A stretch of DNA of 16,354 nt, taken from contig JBMHCY010000111.1 in assembly GCA_049889655.1 (NCBI GenBank), positions 1 through 16,354 of the forward strand, in the 5' to 3' direction. The translations under genes and the position numbers were made by a program. This document shows positions 1 through 7,334 of the stretch, piece after piece (within the stretch, counting starts at the first letter, position 1; each line of letters begins with the position of its first letter). The notes beneath the pieces are model-generated. The model worked only from the letters and a program-made list of their open reading frames with translations, made no database searches and had not been told where the DNA came from. This DNA is from UBA1172 sp049889655. GTDB taxonomy: Bacteria; Pseudomonadota; Alphaproteobacteria; Puniceispirillales; UBA1172.

Positions 1-398
1 TAGGTGAATTTGCCTGAAAACGCGCCGTCATCGTCAAAAACCGGGTTGCCATTCGGCAGGTAGAGCCCGGCCATGGTGATCCCGGCAACATCGATTTCCA
101 GATAGCGGGCCTGTTCATCCATGGCATCGCCTTCGGGATGCGGCAGGCGAGGGCGTATATCATCAATCGGCACGCGGCTGGCGATCGCCACCCCGTTATA
201 GGTCTTCTGGCCATGGACATGGGCGTCGTATCCGGCTTCTCTAAATAGGTCGACCGGGAAGTTTTCATCCATGGATTTGATTTCCTGCATCATCAGGATA
301 TCGGTATCACTGGCCTTGAGCCAGGCGACAACCTGTTCACCGCGAACCTTGATGGAATTGACATTCCAGCTGGCGATTTTGAGCAGATCAGATGGCAA
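1..398 (-). CDS. xthA: Exodeoxyribonuclease III (AP endonuclease), 5' part only
   Basis: Partial gene. Its first 132 codons are present and the C-terminal half lies beyond the left edge. Family role: XthA cleaves DNA 5' of abasic sites and degrades one strand of duplex DNA from the 3' end in base-excision repair. Seen in the translation: the N-terminal core motif KIASWNVNSIKVR (residues 7-19), then QEIKS with the metal-binding Glu, then YNGVAI and LPNGNP, all typical of the exonuclease III/EEP fold. No ATG or GTG precedes this conserved start in frame. The best start is TTG at 396-398 (MPSDLLKIASWNV), which overlaps the end of erpA by 11 bases; a CTG a few codons later is less likely. Overlap with erpA implies one transcript and coupled translation. 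The identity is secure; the start is inferred. Confidence 0.93.
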   Translation of the reverse strand, partial: MPSDLLKIASWNVNSIKVRGEQVVAWLKASDTDILMMQEIKSMDENFPVDLFREAGYDAHVHGQKTYNGVAIASRVPIDDIRPRLPHPEGDAMDEQARYLEIDVAGITMAGLYLPNGNPVFDDDGAFSGKFT

Positions 399-744
399 AG
401 GATGTCCCACAGCCGCATGAGGCGGTCGCATTCGGGTTGCTGACGGCAAAATAACTGCCGATCAGTTCCTGCTTGAAGTCAAGCTCGCTGCCATCAAGGA
501 ATTGCAACGACATTTCATCCACCGCGACGCAGACATCATCACCACCGGAAGTCTTCAGATGCAGCAGGTGATCATCATCATTGCTGGCGGCATCGATACT
601 GAACTGGTACTGGAAACCGCTGCAGCCGCCGCCGAGAACCGCGACCCGGAAGATCGCCCCTTCATCTTCGGCAATCAGCACGGCGACGCGGTCAATCGCC
701 TGCGTCGTCAGGGAGAAACGGATTTCCTGTTGTTGTGCTGTCAT
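388..744 (-). CDS. erpA: ErpA/IscA-type iron-sulfur cluster insertion protein
   Basis: Small A-type carrier of the HesB/IscA/ErpA family, 118 residues from the chosen start. Family role: it receives Fe-S clusters from the scaffold and delivers them to apoproteins in the cytosol. The three cluster-binding cysteines are visible: one in the GGGCSGFQY motif, and two in the C-terminal ASCGCGTSFAI motif. Two in-frame ATGs lie 9 bases apart (751-753 and 742-744). The inner one is preferred because a GAGG Shine-Dalgarno sits 9 bases before it, whereas the outer ATG directly abuts that GAGG. The gene is divergent from dgt and is followed, with an 11-base overlap, by xthA. ErpA and IscA are hard to separate by sequence alone, and no isc/suf genes are in view. 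The lone position beside xthA and dgt favours ErpA. Confidence 0.93.
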   Translation of the reverse strand: MTAQQQEIRFSLTTQAIDRVAVLIAEDEGAIFRVAVLGGGCSGFQYQFSIDAASNDDDHLLHLKTSGGDDVCVAVDEMSLQFLDGSELDFKQELIGSYFAVSNPNATASCGCGTSFAI

Positions 745-753
745 GGTTGGCAT

Positions 754-757
754 CCTC
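754..757 (-). promoter_or_regulatory. Shine-Dalgarno GAGG deciding the erpA start
   Basis: On the minus strand GAGG lies 9 bases upstream of the ATG at 742-744 but zero bases upstream of the ATG at 751-753. This spacing favours the inner start and removes three residues (MPT) from the longest reading. Confidence 0.6.
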
Positions 758-764
758 AGTATTT

Positions 765-793
765 TATATACGCGTCCCTCGTGCTATCTTCAA
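765..793 (-). promoter_or_regulatory. Putative sigma-70-type promoter for erpA-xthA
   Basis: On the minus strand TTGAAG (788-793) and TATATA (765-770) are separated by exactly 17 bases. A slightly better TATAAA overlaps at a 19-base spacing. The stretch at 760-770 is the only strongly A+T-rich run in the divergent gap and lies about 20 bases before the erpA start, implying a very short leader. It is a match by eye to the consensus, with no experimental support. Confidence 0.5.
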
Positions 794-870
794 GACAGAC
801 GATTGCCGTTGCCCTTTCACTGCCTGAATTGTAAGGTCGCGGCACCTTCCCACCGCCGTCAGGGATCACG

Positions 871-2067
871 ATGACCGATTACTCTCCACGCCTTGCTCCC
901 TATGCATCGCACTGGCAGGAATCACGCGGCCGCCTGATCAGCAAGGCTGCCCATCATGAAGGTGACGCGCGTAATGGTTTTCAGCGCGACCGTGATCGGA
1001 TCATCCATTGCGGGGCGTTTCGGCGGCTCAAGCACAAGACTCAGGTTTTCATCTACCACGAAGGTGATTATTTCCGCACCCGGCTGACCCATTCGCTTGA
1101 AGTGGCTCAGATCGCCCGGGCGGTAAGCCGCCAGTTGGGGCTTGACGATGATCTCGCCGAGGCGATCTCGCTTGCTCATGATCTCGGCCATACACCTTTC
1201 GGTCATGCCGGTGAGACTGAGCTGGATGATGCCATGCAGGATTACGGCGGCTTTGATCATAACGAGCAGACCTTGCGGATTCTCACCAGCCTCGAGCATT
1301 GCTATGCGGAATTTGACGGGCTTAACCTGACATGGGAAACCCTCGAAGGGGTGGTCAAGCACAACGGTCCGCTGACAGCGGAACAACGCCGCCCGACAAT
1401 AACCGCCATCGATAAGGCTTTTCATCTTGATCTTGATAGTTTCGCCAGCCTTGAAGCGCAGGTGGCAGCGCTTTCTGATGATATCGCCTATCTTGCCCAT
1501 GATTGTGATGATGGGATCAGGGCAGGGCTGCTCGATCCGGCCCAGATGATCGACCTGCCGCTGGCCGGGCCCATTCTGCGGCATATTTTCAAAACCTATG
1601 GGGAGGGGCTCGAAACCTCCCGGCTTGTCCATGAACTGACACGGCGGCTGATCAACCAGTCGGTGGTTGATCTGCTTGAGGAAACCCGGCGGCGGCTTGA
1701 AGACACGGCGCCGAAAACCGCTGATGATGTCCGTCATGCCGGTCGCCCCATGGTGGCGTTCTCACAGGCGATGGCGCGTGAGCTTGATGAGCTGAAATCG
1801 TTTCTCTTCACCTCTGTGTGGCGGCATTATAAGGTCAACCGGATGACCAGCAAGGCGCGACGGGTGATGCGGCAACTCTTTGATTTGTTCATCGCGCAGC
1901 CCCATATCCTGCCCCTGGAATGGCAGTCTCTTGACGGCACGCCGATGAAAGCCTTATCACAGGCAGAACAGGCCCGCCATATCGCCGATTATATCGCCAG
2001 CATGACTGATCGCTACGCCATGATGGAATATGAACGTCTTTTCGATCTGGGCCCCATTTTGAGATAA
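871..2067 (+). CDS. dgt: dGTP triphosphohydrolase-like HD-domain protein
   Basis: 398 residues, the usual length for the shorter type-2 dGTPase-like proteins of Alphaproteobacteria. Family role: hydrolysis of dNTPs to deoxynucleoside and triphosphate, controlling nucleotide pools in the cytosol. Seen: the HD-domain metal ligands H74 (in RLTHSLEVAQIA), H103-D104 (in LAHDLGHTPFGHAGE) and D204 (in LSDDIAYLAHD). The family motif GFDHNEQTLR occupies 127-136, and the GAFRRLKHKTQVF segment that begins the nucleotide-binding region is at 48-60. The ATG at 871 has AGGGA five bases upstream. It leads the dgt-argS-SPOR-scpAB run and is separated from argS by three bases. The actual substrate preference (dGTP only or mixed dNTPs) cannot be read from sequence. 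Confidence 0.95.
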   Translation: MTDYSPRLAPYASHWQESRGRLISKAAHHEGDARNGFQRDRDRIIHCGAFRRLKHKTQVFIYHEGDYFRTRLTHSLEVAQIARAVSRQLGLDDDLAEAISLAHDLGHTPFGHAGETELDDAMQDYGGFDHNEQTLRILTSLEHCYAEFDGLNLTWETLEGVVKHNGPLTAEQRRPTITAIDKAFHLDLDSFASLEAQVAALSDDIAYLAHDCDDGIRAGLLDPAQMIDLPLAGPILRHIFKTYGEGLETSRLVHELTRRLINQSVVDLLEETRRRLEDTAPKTADDVRHAGRPMVAFSQAMARELDELKSFLFTSVWRHYKVNRMTSKARRVMRQLFDLFIAQPHILPLEWQSLDGTPMKALSQAEQARHIADYIASMTDRYAMMEYERLFDLGPILR

Positions 2068-2070
2068 CCC

Positions 2071-3795
2071 ATGAACATCTATCATCATTTTGAAACTGAA
2101 ATTGCCTCTCTGCTGGCGTCCCTTTCCCAGGATGGCACGCTGCCATCCGATCTCGATACCGCCGGTATCTCCTGTGAGACGCCGCGTGATCCGGCCCATG
2201 GTGACCTGTCGACCAATGCCGCCATGGTTCTGGCGAAACGAGCCGGGATGAAGCCGCGTGATCTGGCTGCGATCATCGCCGAGGGACTTGAACAACGTGA
2301 TGGCGTCGATGAGGTTAGCATTGCCGGGCCCGGGTTCATCAATCTTAAGCTTGCTCCGGCCATGTGGCAGGACAGGATCACCGATATCCTTGCTGCTGGC
2401 AGTGATTGGGGCAAATCCCGGATCGGGGCAGGCAAGACGGTCAATGTCGAGTATGTCTCGGCCAACCCCACCGGCCCTTTGCACGCTGCCCATGCCCGCG
2501 GGGCGATCATCGGCGACAGCCTGGCTTCCCTGCTTGAGACTGCCGGCTACACGGTCACCCGTGAATATTACATCAATGATGCCGGCAATCAGGTGGATAC
2601 GCTCGCCCGGTCGGCGCATCTGCGCTATCGCGAGGCTTTGGGTGAGACCATCGACGGTATCCCGGAAGGGCTCTATCCCGGGGATTACCTCAAAGATGTC
2701 GGGGCGGCTTTCGCCAAAGATCATGGGGATGCCTTCCGTGACAAGCCGGAAGAAGAATGGCTGCCGATCATCCGTGCCTTCACCATCGCTGCGATGATGG
2801 AGGATATCAAGGCCGACCTCAAACGCCTCAATATTCATATGGATGTGTTTTCTTCGGAACGGGCACTCGTCGATAACGGGGCGGTTGATCATGCGATGAA
2901 AACCCTTGAAGACAAGGGGCTGATCTACCGCGGCAAGCTCGATCCCCCCAAAGGCAAGACTCCGGAAGACTGGGAGCCGCGGGAACAGACACTCTTCAAA
3001 GCCAGTGAATTCGGTGATGATACCGACCGGCCGATCATGAAAAGTGATGGCAGCTGGACCTATTTTGCAACGGATGTGGCCTATCATCTCGATAAACTGT
3101 CGCGCGGTTCCGAACGGCTGGTGAATATCTGGGGGGCTGATCACGGCGGCTATGTCAAACGGATGAACGCCGCAGTAACAGCACTTTCCGGCAACAAGGA
3201 CGCCCTCGATGTGCGGCTTTGCCAGCTGGTCAAATTGATGGATAACGGCAAGCCTGTCAAAATGTCGAAGCGGGCAGGGACGTTTGTCACCCTGTCTGAT
3301 GTTCTCGATAGTGTCGGTAAGGATATTCTGCGGTTCATCATGCTCACCCGCCGCAGCGACCAGGCGATGGATTTCGATTACGCCAAGGTGACCGAACAAT
3401 CACGGGAAAACCCTGTCTTCTATGTTCAGTATGCCCATGCTCGGGCGCAATCGGTGCTGAAATCGGCTGAAAAGCAGGCTTCTGATGATGCCGATCTGTC
3501 ACTGCTCAGCCATGAATCGGAACTGAACCTGATCCGGATCATGGCATCATGGCCGCGTCAGGTCGAGGCTGCTGCCGAAGCACATGAGCCGCATCGGATC
3601 GCATTCTATCTGCAGGATCTCGCCGCGGCCTTCCATGCGCTCTGGAACAAGGGCAGGGATGAACCGGAACTCAAATTCATTCGTGACGATTCCCCGAACC
3701 ACACAGCGGCACGGCTGCAGATGGTGGCGGCGGCAGCACTGGTAATCCGCTCTGGTCTTGCTATGCTGGGGGTGGAAGCAAGGGAGGATATGTAA
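2071..3795 (+). CDS. argS: Arginyl-tRNA synthetase
   Basis: 574 residues, a full-length class I synthetase that joins arginine to tRNA(Arg) using ATP; the family needs the tRNA present for amino-acid activation. Seen: the N-terminal additional domain (about 1-110) with the PAHGDLSTNAA motif; the HIGH-type signature HAAH at 138-141 within ANPTGPLHAAHARGA; the KMSKS-type signature KMSKR at 397-401 followed by AGTFVTL; and an alpha-helical anticodon-binding domain ending near the stop (YVQYAHARAQSVL and following). The start ATG lies three bases after the dgt stop. The downstream SPOR gene starts four bases after the argS stop. There is no sign of truncation. A long antisense reading frame across this gene is treated as a shadow. 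Confidence 0.97.
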   Translation: MNIYHHFETEIASLLASLSQDGTLPSDLDTAGISCETPRDPAHGDLSTNAAMVLAKRAGMKPRDLAAIIAEGLEQRDGVDEVSIAGPGFINLKLAPAMWQDRITDILAAGSDWGKSRIGAGKTVNVEYVSANPTGPLHAAHARGAIIGDSLASLLETAGYTVTREYYINDAGNQVDTLARSAHLRYREALGETIDGIPEGLYPGDYLKDVGAAFAKDHGDAFRDKPEEEWLPIIRAFTIAAMMEDIKADLKRLNIHMDVFSSERALVDNGAVDHAMKTLEDKGLIYRGKLDPPKGKTPEDWEPREQTLFKASEFGDDTDRPIMKSDGSWTYFATDVAYHLDKLSRGSERLVNIWGADHGGYVKRMNAAVTALSGNKDALDVRLCQLVKLMDNGKPVKMSKRAGTFVTLSDVLDSVGKDILRFIMLTRRSDQAMDFDYAKVTEQSRENPVFYVQYAHARAQSVLKSAEKQASDDADLSLLSHESELNLIRIMASWPRQVEAAAEAHEPHRIAFYLQDLAAAFHALWNKGRDEPELKFIRDDSPNHTAARLQMVAAAALVIRSGLAMLGVEAREDM

Positions 3796-3799
3796 ACCG

Positions 3800-4735
3800 A
3801 TGGCCGCTGCCGAGGAAACCACGTCATCCATCAGCCGCCTGATCATCATTGGGCTGCTGGCGGTACTGGTCTGTCTGGGTGGCTTTGCGGTTTATCTGTT
3901 CTCCAGTCTCGATAATGCGGCGGAGCCAGTCATCCTGCGGGCTGATGCTGATCCCTACAAGGTGCGTCCGGCTGATCCCGGCGGCAAGAAACTGGATAAT
4001 CTCGACAGCCCGATGATGGGGCTCCTGGGCGGGAATGAAAGCGCGGAGCCCGGTACTGAATTGCTGCTGCCTCCGGAAGAAGAACCCGAACTGCCGCCGA
4101 TCAGTGTTGAGGTACCGGAGGTGGCGGAAACACCCGAACCTGCCGCCCCTGAAAGCATATCTGAAGGCGAAGAGCCCGTGGCTACTGCAGCAACGCAGCC
4201 CCCGGCAGGTGAGGCGCTCGAGGCCGAACCGGAGCCTGCAGTGACAGCAGCAGCCGAGCCGCCATCCTCCCCGGCAGCAGAGACAGCCGCTGCACCAGAG
4301 CAAGAGCCGCCTGCTGTAACCGAAGCCAAAACAAAAGCAGAAACCGTGGCCGAAACAGTGACAGAAACCTCCGCTGAACCTGCCCCAGAAGCCCCGGTTG
4401 AGGCTGAAACGGCTGCCGTTGACAGCATTGATGCGGCCGTTGATCAGGTGATCAAGCCGGAACCCAAACCGCGGATCAAGCCTGTTCTGCCGACCGGCGA
4501 CAACACCTTCCTCGTTCAATTTGCCGCCTTCCGGTCAGAGAAAAGCGCCCGGGAAACGGCGGCTCTCCTGACCACCAAACACGCTGGACGTCTTGATGGC
4601 ATGGTGCTTGGCTATATGCGCAAGGGCGAATACTGGCGCGTTGTTTCTGATCCTCTGCCGCGGGGTGATGCCGCCAGCATGTGCCGGGTTTTTGTCTCGG
4701 TGGGCCAGGACTGTATTGTGAAATCACTGGATTAA
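3800..4735 (+). CDS. Membrane-anchored SPOR-domain protein
   Basis: 311 residues with three parts. There is a short cytoplasmic N-terminus and one membrane segment at about 14-34 (LIIIGLLAVLVCLGGFAVYLF). Next comes a long low-complexity linker rich in Ala, Glu and Pro (about 80-220), expected in the periplasm. The C-terminal SPOR domain (about 234-311) contains FLVQFAAFRSEKSARETA and YWRVVSDPL. SPOR domains bind glycan strands lacking stem peptides at the division septum, as in FtsN and DamX, so a role in division or peptidoglycan binding is inferred. An upstream in-frame ATG at 3758 lies inside argS; the ATG at 3800 is preferred because it follows argS directly and has AGGGAGG upstream (3781-3787). 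The same gene follows argS in many Alphaproteobacteria, normally with nagZ next, but here scpA follows after four bases. Confidence 0.88.
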   Translation: MAAAEETTSSISRLIIIGLLAVLVCLGGFAVYLFSSLDNAAEPVILRADADPYKVRPADPGGKKLDNLDSPMMGLLGGNESAEPGTELLLPPEEEPELPPISVEVPEVAETPEPAAPESISEGEEPVATAATQPPAGEALEAEPEPAVTAAAEPPSSPAAETAAAPEQEPPAVTEAKTKAETVAETVTETSAEPAPEAPVEAETAAVDSIDAAVDQVIKPEPKPRIKPVLPTGDNTFLVQFAAFRSEKSARETAALLTTKHAGRLDGMVLGYMRKGEYWRVVSDPLPRGDAASMCRVFVSVGQDCIVKSLD

Positions 4736-4739
4736 GCCC

Positions 4740-5516
4740 ATGACTGATCAAGATTTCATTGCTGATGAACCGCAGGAACAGTTGTCACTGTTCCTTGTTC
4801 TCGATGGCTATGAAGGACCGATTGATCTGCTGCTCAGCCTCGCCCGCGAACAGAAAGTCGATCTCAGCCGGATCGCAATCCTGCCGCTGGCGGAACAGTA
4901 TCTCGAATACATCCAGTCAGCGCGTGATCTTGATATCGAAATTGCTGCTGATTATCTCGTCATGGCGGCGTGGCTGGCTTATTTGAAATCACGGTTGTTG
5001 CTGCCTGACCCGGAGCCGGAAGAACAGGAAGAGGCCATTGACATGGCCGATGCGCTGAAGTTCCAGTTGCTGCGTCTTGAAGCCATGCAGAACGCCTCGC
5101 GGCAGATCATGGCCCTGCCGCGTCTCGGACGGGAGCGTTTTGCCAATGGCCAGCCGGAAGAATTCGCCACCACGACCAACAACTCCTTTAAGGCCAGTCT
5201 TGTCGACCTGTTGAGGGCTTATGGCCATATCGCATCAGCACAGGATGCCTCGACCCTGACGATCGCCTCGACACGGCTGTTCAGCGTCGAGGATGCTGTC
5301 AAGCGGCTCAGTCATCTGCTGCAATCGGCCCCGGGCTGGAACACGCTGCAGCATTATATGCCCGAAGGGCTCGAAACACCGCTTGACCATCGTTCTGCGC
5401 TCGCGGCACATTTCACCGCATCGCTCGAACTCGTTCGTGACGGCAACATGAAATTGAGGCAGGATACAGCCTTCGGCCCAATCTGGCTGGCCAATACCCG
5501 AAAGAAGCACGTATGA
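4740..5516 (+). CDS. scpA: Segregation and condensation protein A (kleisin)
   Basis: 258 residues. ScpA is the kleisin subunit that bridges the SMC ATPase dimer and recruits ScpB, for chromosome compaction and segregation on the nucleoid. Seen: the N-terminal hallmark LDGYEGPIDLLLSLAREQ followed by KVDLSRIAILPLAEQYLEYI (about 21-57), and the conserved segment DYLVMAAWLAYLKSRLLLP. An acidic linker follows (PEPEEQEEAIDMADAL), and then a C-terminal winged-helix part ending GNMKLRQDTAFGPIWL. The start follows the SPOR stop by four bases, and the stop overlaps the scpB start as ATGA (5513-5516), indicating coupled translation of the two subunits. SMC itself is not in the window. Confidence 0.94.
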   Translation: MTDQDFIADEPQEQLSLFLVLDGYEGPIDLLLSLAREQKVDLSRIAILPLAEQYLEYIQSARDLDIEIAADYLVMAAWLAYLKSRLLLPDPEPEEQEEAIDMADALKFQLLRLEAMQNASRQIMALPRLGRERFANGQPEEFATTTNNSFKASLVDLLRAYGHIASAQDASTLTIASTRLFSVEDAVKRLSHLLQSAPGWNTLQHYMPEGLETPLDHRSALAAHFTASLELVRDGNMKLRQDTAFGPIWLANTRKKHV

Positions 5517-6184
5517 CCAAGAACAGTGATATCGCCACCCTCTGCCAGGTAATCGAAGCCCGCATCTTTGCTTCTGCTGACCCTGTTTCATCGCGCGAGC
5601 TGGAAAAGCATCTGCCGGAAGGTGTTGCCCTCGATACCATTCTGGCTGAGATCGCCGACCGTTTCGGGGATACAAGCGGCATTGAGCTGAAACGCATTGG
5701 CACTGCCTGGGCTTTCCGGACAAAGCCTGAGATCGCCTCTCTCTTGACCATCGAGAAGCACAAAGAACGGCCGCTTTCTCGGGCGGCGCTCGAGGTTATG
5801 GCGATCATTGCCTATCATCAGCCGGTCACGCGGGCGGAAATCGAAGAAATCAGAGGCGTTTCCATTTCCAGCGGGACGATCGATATTCTGCTGGAACAGG
5901 GCTGGATCAAGCCGAAGGGCCGTCGCCGCACGCCGGGCAAGCCGCTGACCTGGGGCACAACCGAAGGTTTTCTGGATCATTTCGGCCTTGATGATATCAC
6001 CGCCCTGCCGGGGCTTGATGATCTGAAAGAGGCCGGATTGCTGCGCTCCGGGCAGTCTATTTCAGATCGGGGTGGCCTTTCCACCCTGCTTGCCGGTGGT
6101 GATGATGACAGCGATGATGACGATGAGCATGACGAGACGATGGATGAGTTTCCGGAACTCGAACCCGAACAGGATGATGAGTGA
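5513..6184 (+). CDS. scpB: Segregation and condensation protein B
   Basis: 223 residues. ScpB works as a dimer on the ScpA kleisin in the SMC-ScpAB complex. Seen: the double winged-helix core, including RELEKHLPEG, ALEVMAIIAYHQPVTRAEIEEIRGVS and the second-domain motif WIKPKGRRRTPGKPLTWGTTEGFLDHFGLDDITALPGLDDL (about 125-170). A strongly acidic tail (about 195-223, with a run of Asp) follows; such tails vary between lineages. Its ATG overlaps the scpA stop by four bases. Its TGA (6182-6184) shares its last base with the ATG of the downstream ABC gene, making a TGATG junction. Confidence 0.94.
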   Translation: MTKNSDIATLCQVIEARIFASADPVSSRELEKHLPEGVALDTILAEIADRFGDTSGIELKRIGTAWAFRTKPEIASLLTIEKHKERPLSRAALEVMAIIAYHQPVTRAEIEEIRGVSISSGTIDILLEQGWIKPKGRRRTPGKPLTWGTTEGFLDHFGLDDITALPGLDDLKEAGLLRSGQSISDRGGLSTLLAGGDDDSDDDDEHDETMDEFPELEPEQDDE

Positions 6185-7245
6185 TGCTCGTTTTTGACCG
6201 GATCAGCCACCGTTATTCGAAAAGCCCGTCTGTATCAGGTATCTCAATTGATATCGCCGACGGCCAGGTGGTGAGCCTGCTTGGCCCGTCCGGTTGCGGC
6301 AAATCGACGATCCTGCGTCTGGCCGCCGGCCTGGAACGCCCTGACGAAGGCACGATCACCCTCGATGGTCGTCCCGTGGCGGGTCCCGGGTCCTTTATCC
6401 CGCCGGAAGAGCGGGGGATCGGGCTTGTCTTTCAGGATTACGCGCTGTTCCCGCATATGACGGTCAGCGAGAACATCCTTTACGGTCTCGAAGGCGTGAG
6501 CATGGCGGCAATGGATCAGGCCGCCCGCCGAAAAAGACTGAATGAAGTGCTCGAGCAGGTCGATCTTGCCGCCTATGCCGAGGCAATGCCGCATGAACTT
6601 TCCGGTGGGCAGCAGCAGCGGGTGGCGCTGGCCCGGGCGCTCGCCCCGAAGCCGAAACTGATCCTGCTCGACGAACCCTATGCCGGGCTCGACAGCCGCC
6701 TGCGAGAGCGTATTCGCGATGATATGCTCCACGTGCTCAAGGAAACCGGCACATCTGTTCTGCTGGTGACGCATGACAGCGAAGAAGCCATGTTCATGTC
6801 GGATTATATCTATGTCATGCAGAAAGGCCGGATCATTCAGGGCGGCCGGCCGATCGATCTCTATTGTCGGCCGGGCAGTGCCTTCGTTGCTGAGTTTTTC
6901 GGTGAGGTCAATCTCATCGATGGGCCCATCGTCAACGGCCGCATGGTCTCGCCTTTTGGTGAGTTCGATCTCCATGAAGGCCAGCATGATGTAGCAGAAC
7001 GGGCATCGCTGGTGATCCGTCATGAAGCGCTGATCATCGGCAATGGTGAAGCCCCCAATGCCGAGGTCATGGAAACCCGGTTGCTGGGGCGCTACAGCCT
7101 CATCCACCTGTCGCTGTTTGATGCGGCAGGCGAGGAATGGCATCTCCACGCCCGTGTTCCGGGGCTCAATATGCTGCAGCCGGGGCAGCGCGTGACCCTG
7201 TCGGTCGACCCTGATCAGGTCTTTGTCTTTGCGAATACGGCATAA
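6184..7245 (+). CDS. ABC transporter ATPase with TOBE-like C-terminus (FbpC/PotA class)
   Basis: 353 residues, the size of an importer ATPase carrying a C-terminal regulatory domain. Seen: Walker A GPSGCGKST (34-42), Q-loop Q84 in VFQDYALFPH, signature LSGGQQQRVALARAL (139-153), Walker B LILLDEP (159-165), D-loop GLDSRLR and switch His in VTHD (195-198). Residues from about 240 onward resemble a TOBE/OB-fold domain. The family imports ferric iron, polyamines, sulfate or similar solutes with a permease and a periplasmic binding protein, none of which is encoded here, so the substrate is unknown. GTG 6181 and ATG 6184 are both possible; ATG is preferred because AGGA (6171-6174) lies nine bases before it. 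The gene is coupled to scpB and followed by the tatA promoter region. This position between scpB and tatA is not the usual arrangement. Confidence 0.9.
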   Translation: MLVFDRISHRYSKSPSVSGISIDIADGQVVSLLGPSGCGKSTILRLAAGLERPDEGTITLDGRPVAGPGSFIPPEERGIGLVFQDYALFPHMTVSENILYGLEGVSMAAMDQAARRKRLNEVLEQVDLAAYAEAMPHELSGGQQQRVALARALAPKPKLILLDEPYAGLDSRLRERIRDDMLHVLKETGTSVLLVTHDSEEAMFMSDYIYVMQKGRIIQGGRPIDLYCRPGSAFVAEFFGEVNLIDGPIVNGRMVSPFGEFDLHEGQHDVAERASLVIRHEALIIGNGEAPNAEVMETRLLGRYSLIHLSLFDAAGEEWHLHARVPGLNMLQPGQRVTLSVDPDQVFVFANTA

Positions 7246-7268
7246 CGCAAATTAGTTGAATTGCATCG

Positions 7269-7298
7269 TTGCGATCCGCATCGCCTTAAGGCTATAGT
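7269..7298 (+). promoter_or_regulatory. Putative promoter for tatABC
   Basis: TTGCGA (7269-7274) and TATAGT (7293-7298) are separated by 18 bases, in the 89-base gap before tatA. TATAGT matches the sigma-70 -10 consensus at five of six positions. The predicted start would lie about 30 bases before tatA. AAGAGAG at 7321-7327 serves as ribosome-binding site. This suggests that tat is not only read through from the scpAB-ABC run. Assignment is by eye. Confidence 0.5.
7283..7292. repeat. Perfect 10-base palindrome in the tat promoter spacer
   Basis: GCCTTAAGGC is a perfect inverted repeat with no loop, directly abutting the putative -10 TATAGT. It could be an operator half or a chance match. The arms are too short and lack the T-run needed for a terminator. 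The symmetry does not extend into the flanking bases. Confidence 0.55.
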
Positions 7299-7334
7299 CG
7301 GGAAAACATTAACCATTGGAAAGAGAGTCTACTC

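Larger units (their letters stand above)
745..870. promoter_or_regulatory. Divergent intergenic region erpA / dgt
   Basis: This 126-base gap must hold the promoters for both the minus-strand erpA-xthA pair and the plus-strand dgt run. The erpA side has a recognisable promoter-like element (765-793). On the dgt side there are only weak matches (TTGCCG or TTGCCC around 803-814, with no good -10). AGGGA at 861-865 serves as the dgt ribosome-binding site. No hairpin or RNA motif was seen. Confidence 0.5.

Noticed and set aside
502..874. Two plus-strand open frames (502-834 and 581-874) opposite erpA
   Set aside because: ErpA on the minus strand has all its cluster cysteines; the plus-strand frames have no motif and one overlaps the dgt start.
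922..1737. 271-codon open frame on the minus strand opposite dgt
   Set aside because: Fully inside dgt, with no recognisable motif; a shadow of the sense gene.
1957..3399. 480-codon open frame on the minus strand opposite dgt and argS
   Set aside because: It lies wholly opposite two certain genes, its translation shows no recognisable domain, and it follows from the codon bias of the sense genes.
3758..3799. 14-residue extension of the SPOR protein into argS
   Set aside because: It has no ribosome-binding site and would overlap argS by 38 bases; ATG 3800 has AGGGAGG upstream and gives a normal short cytoplasmic N-terminus before the membrane helix.
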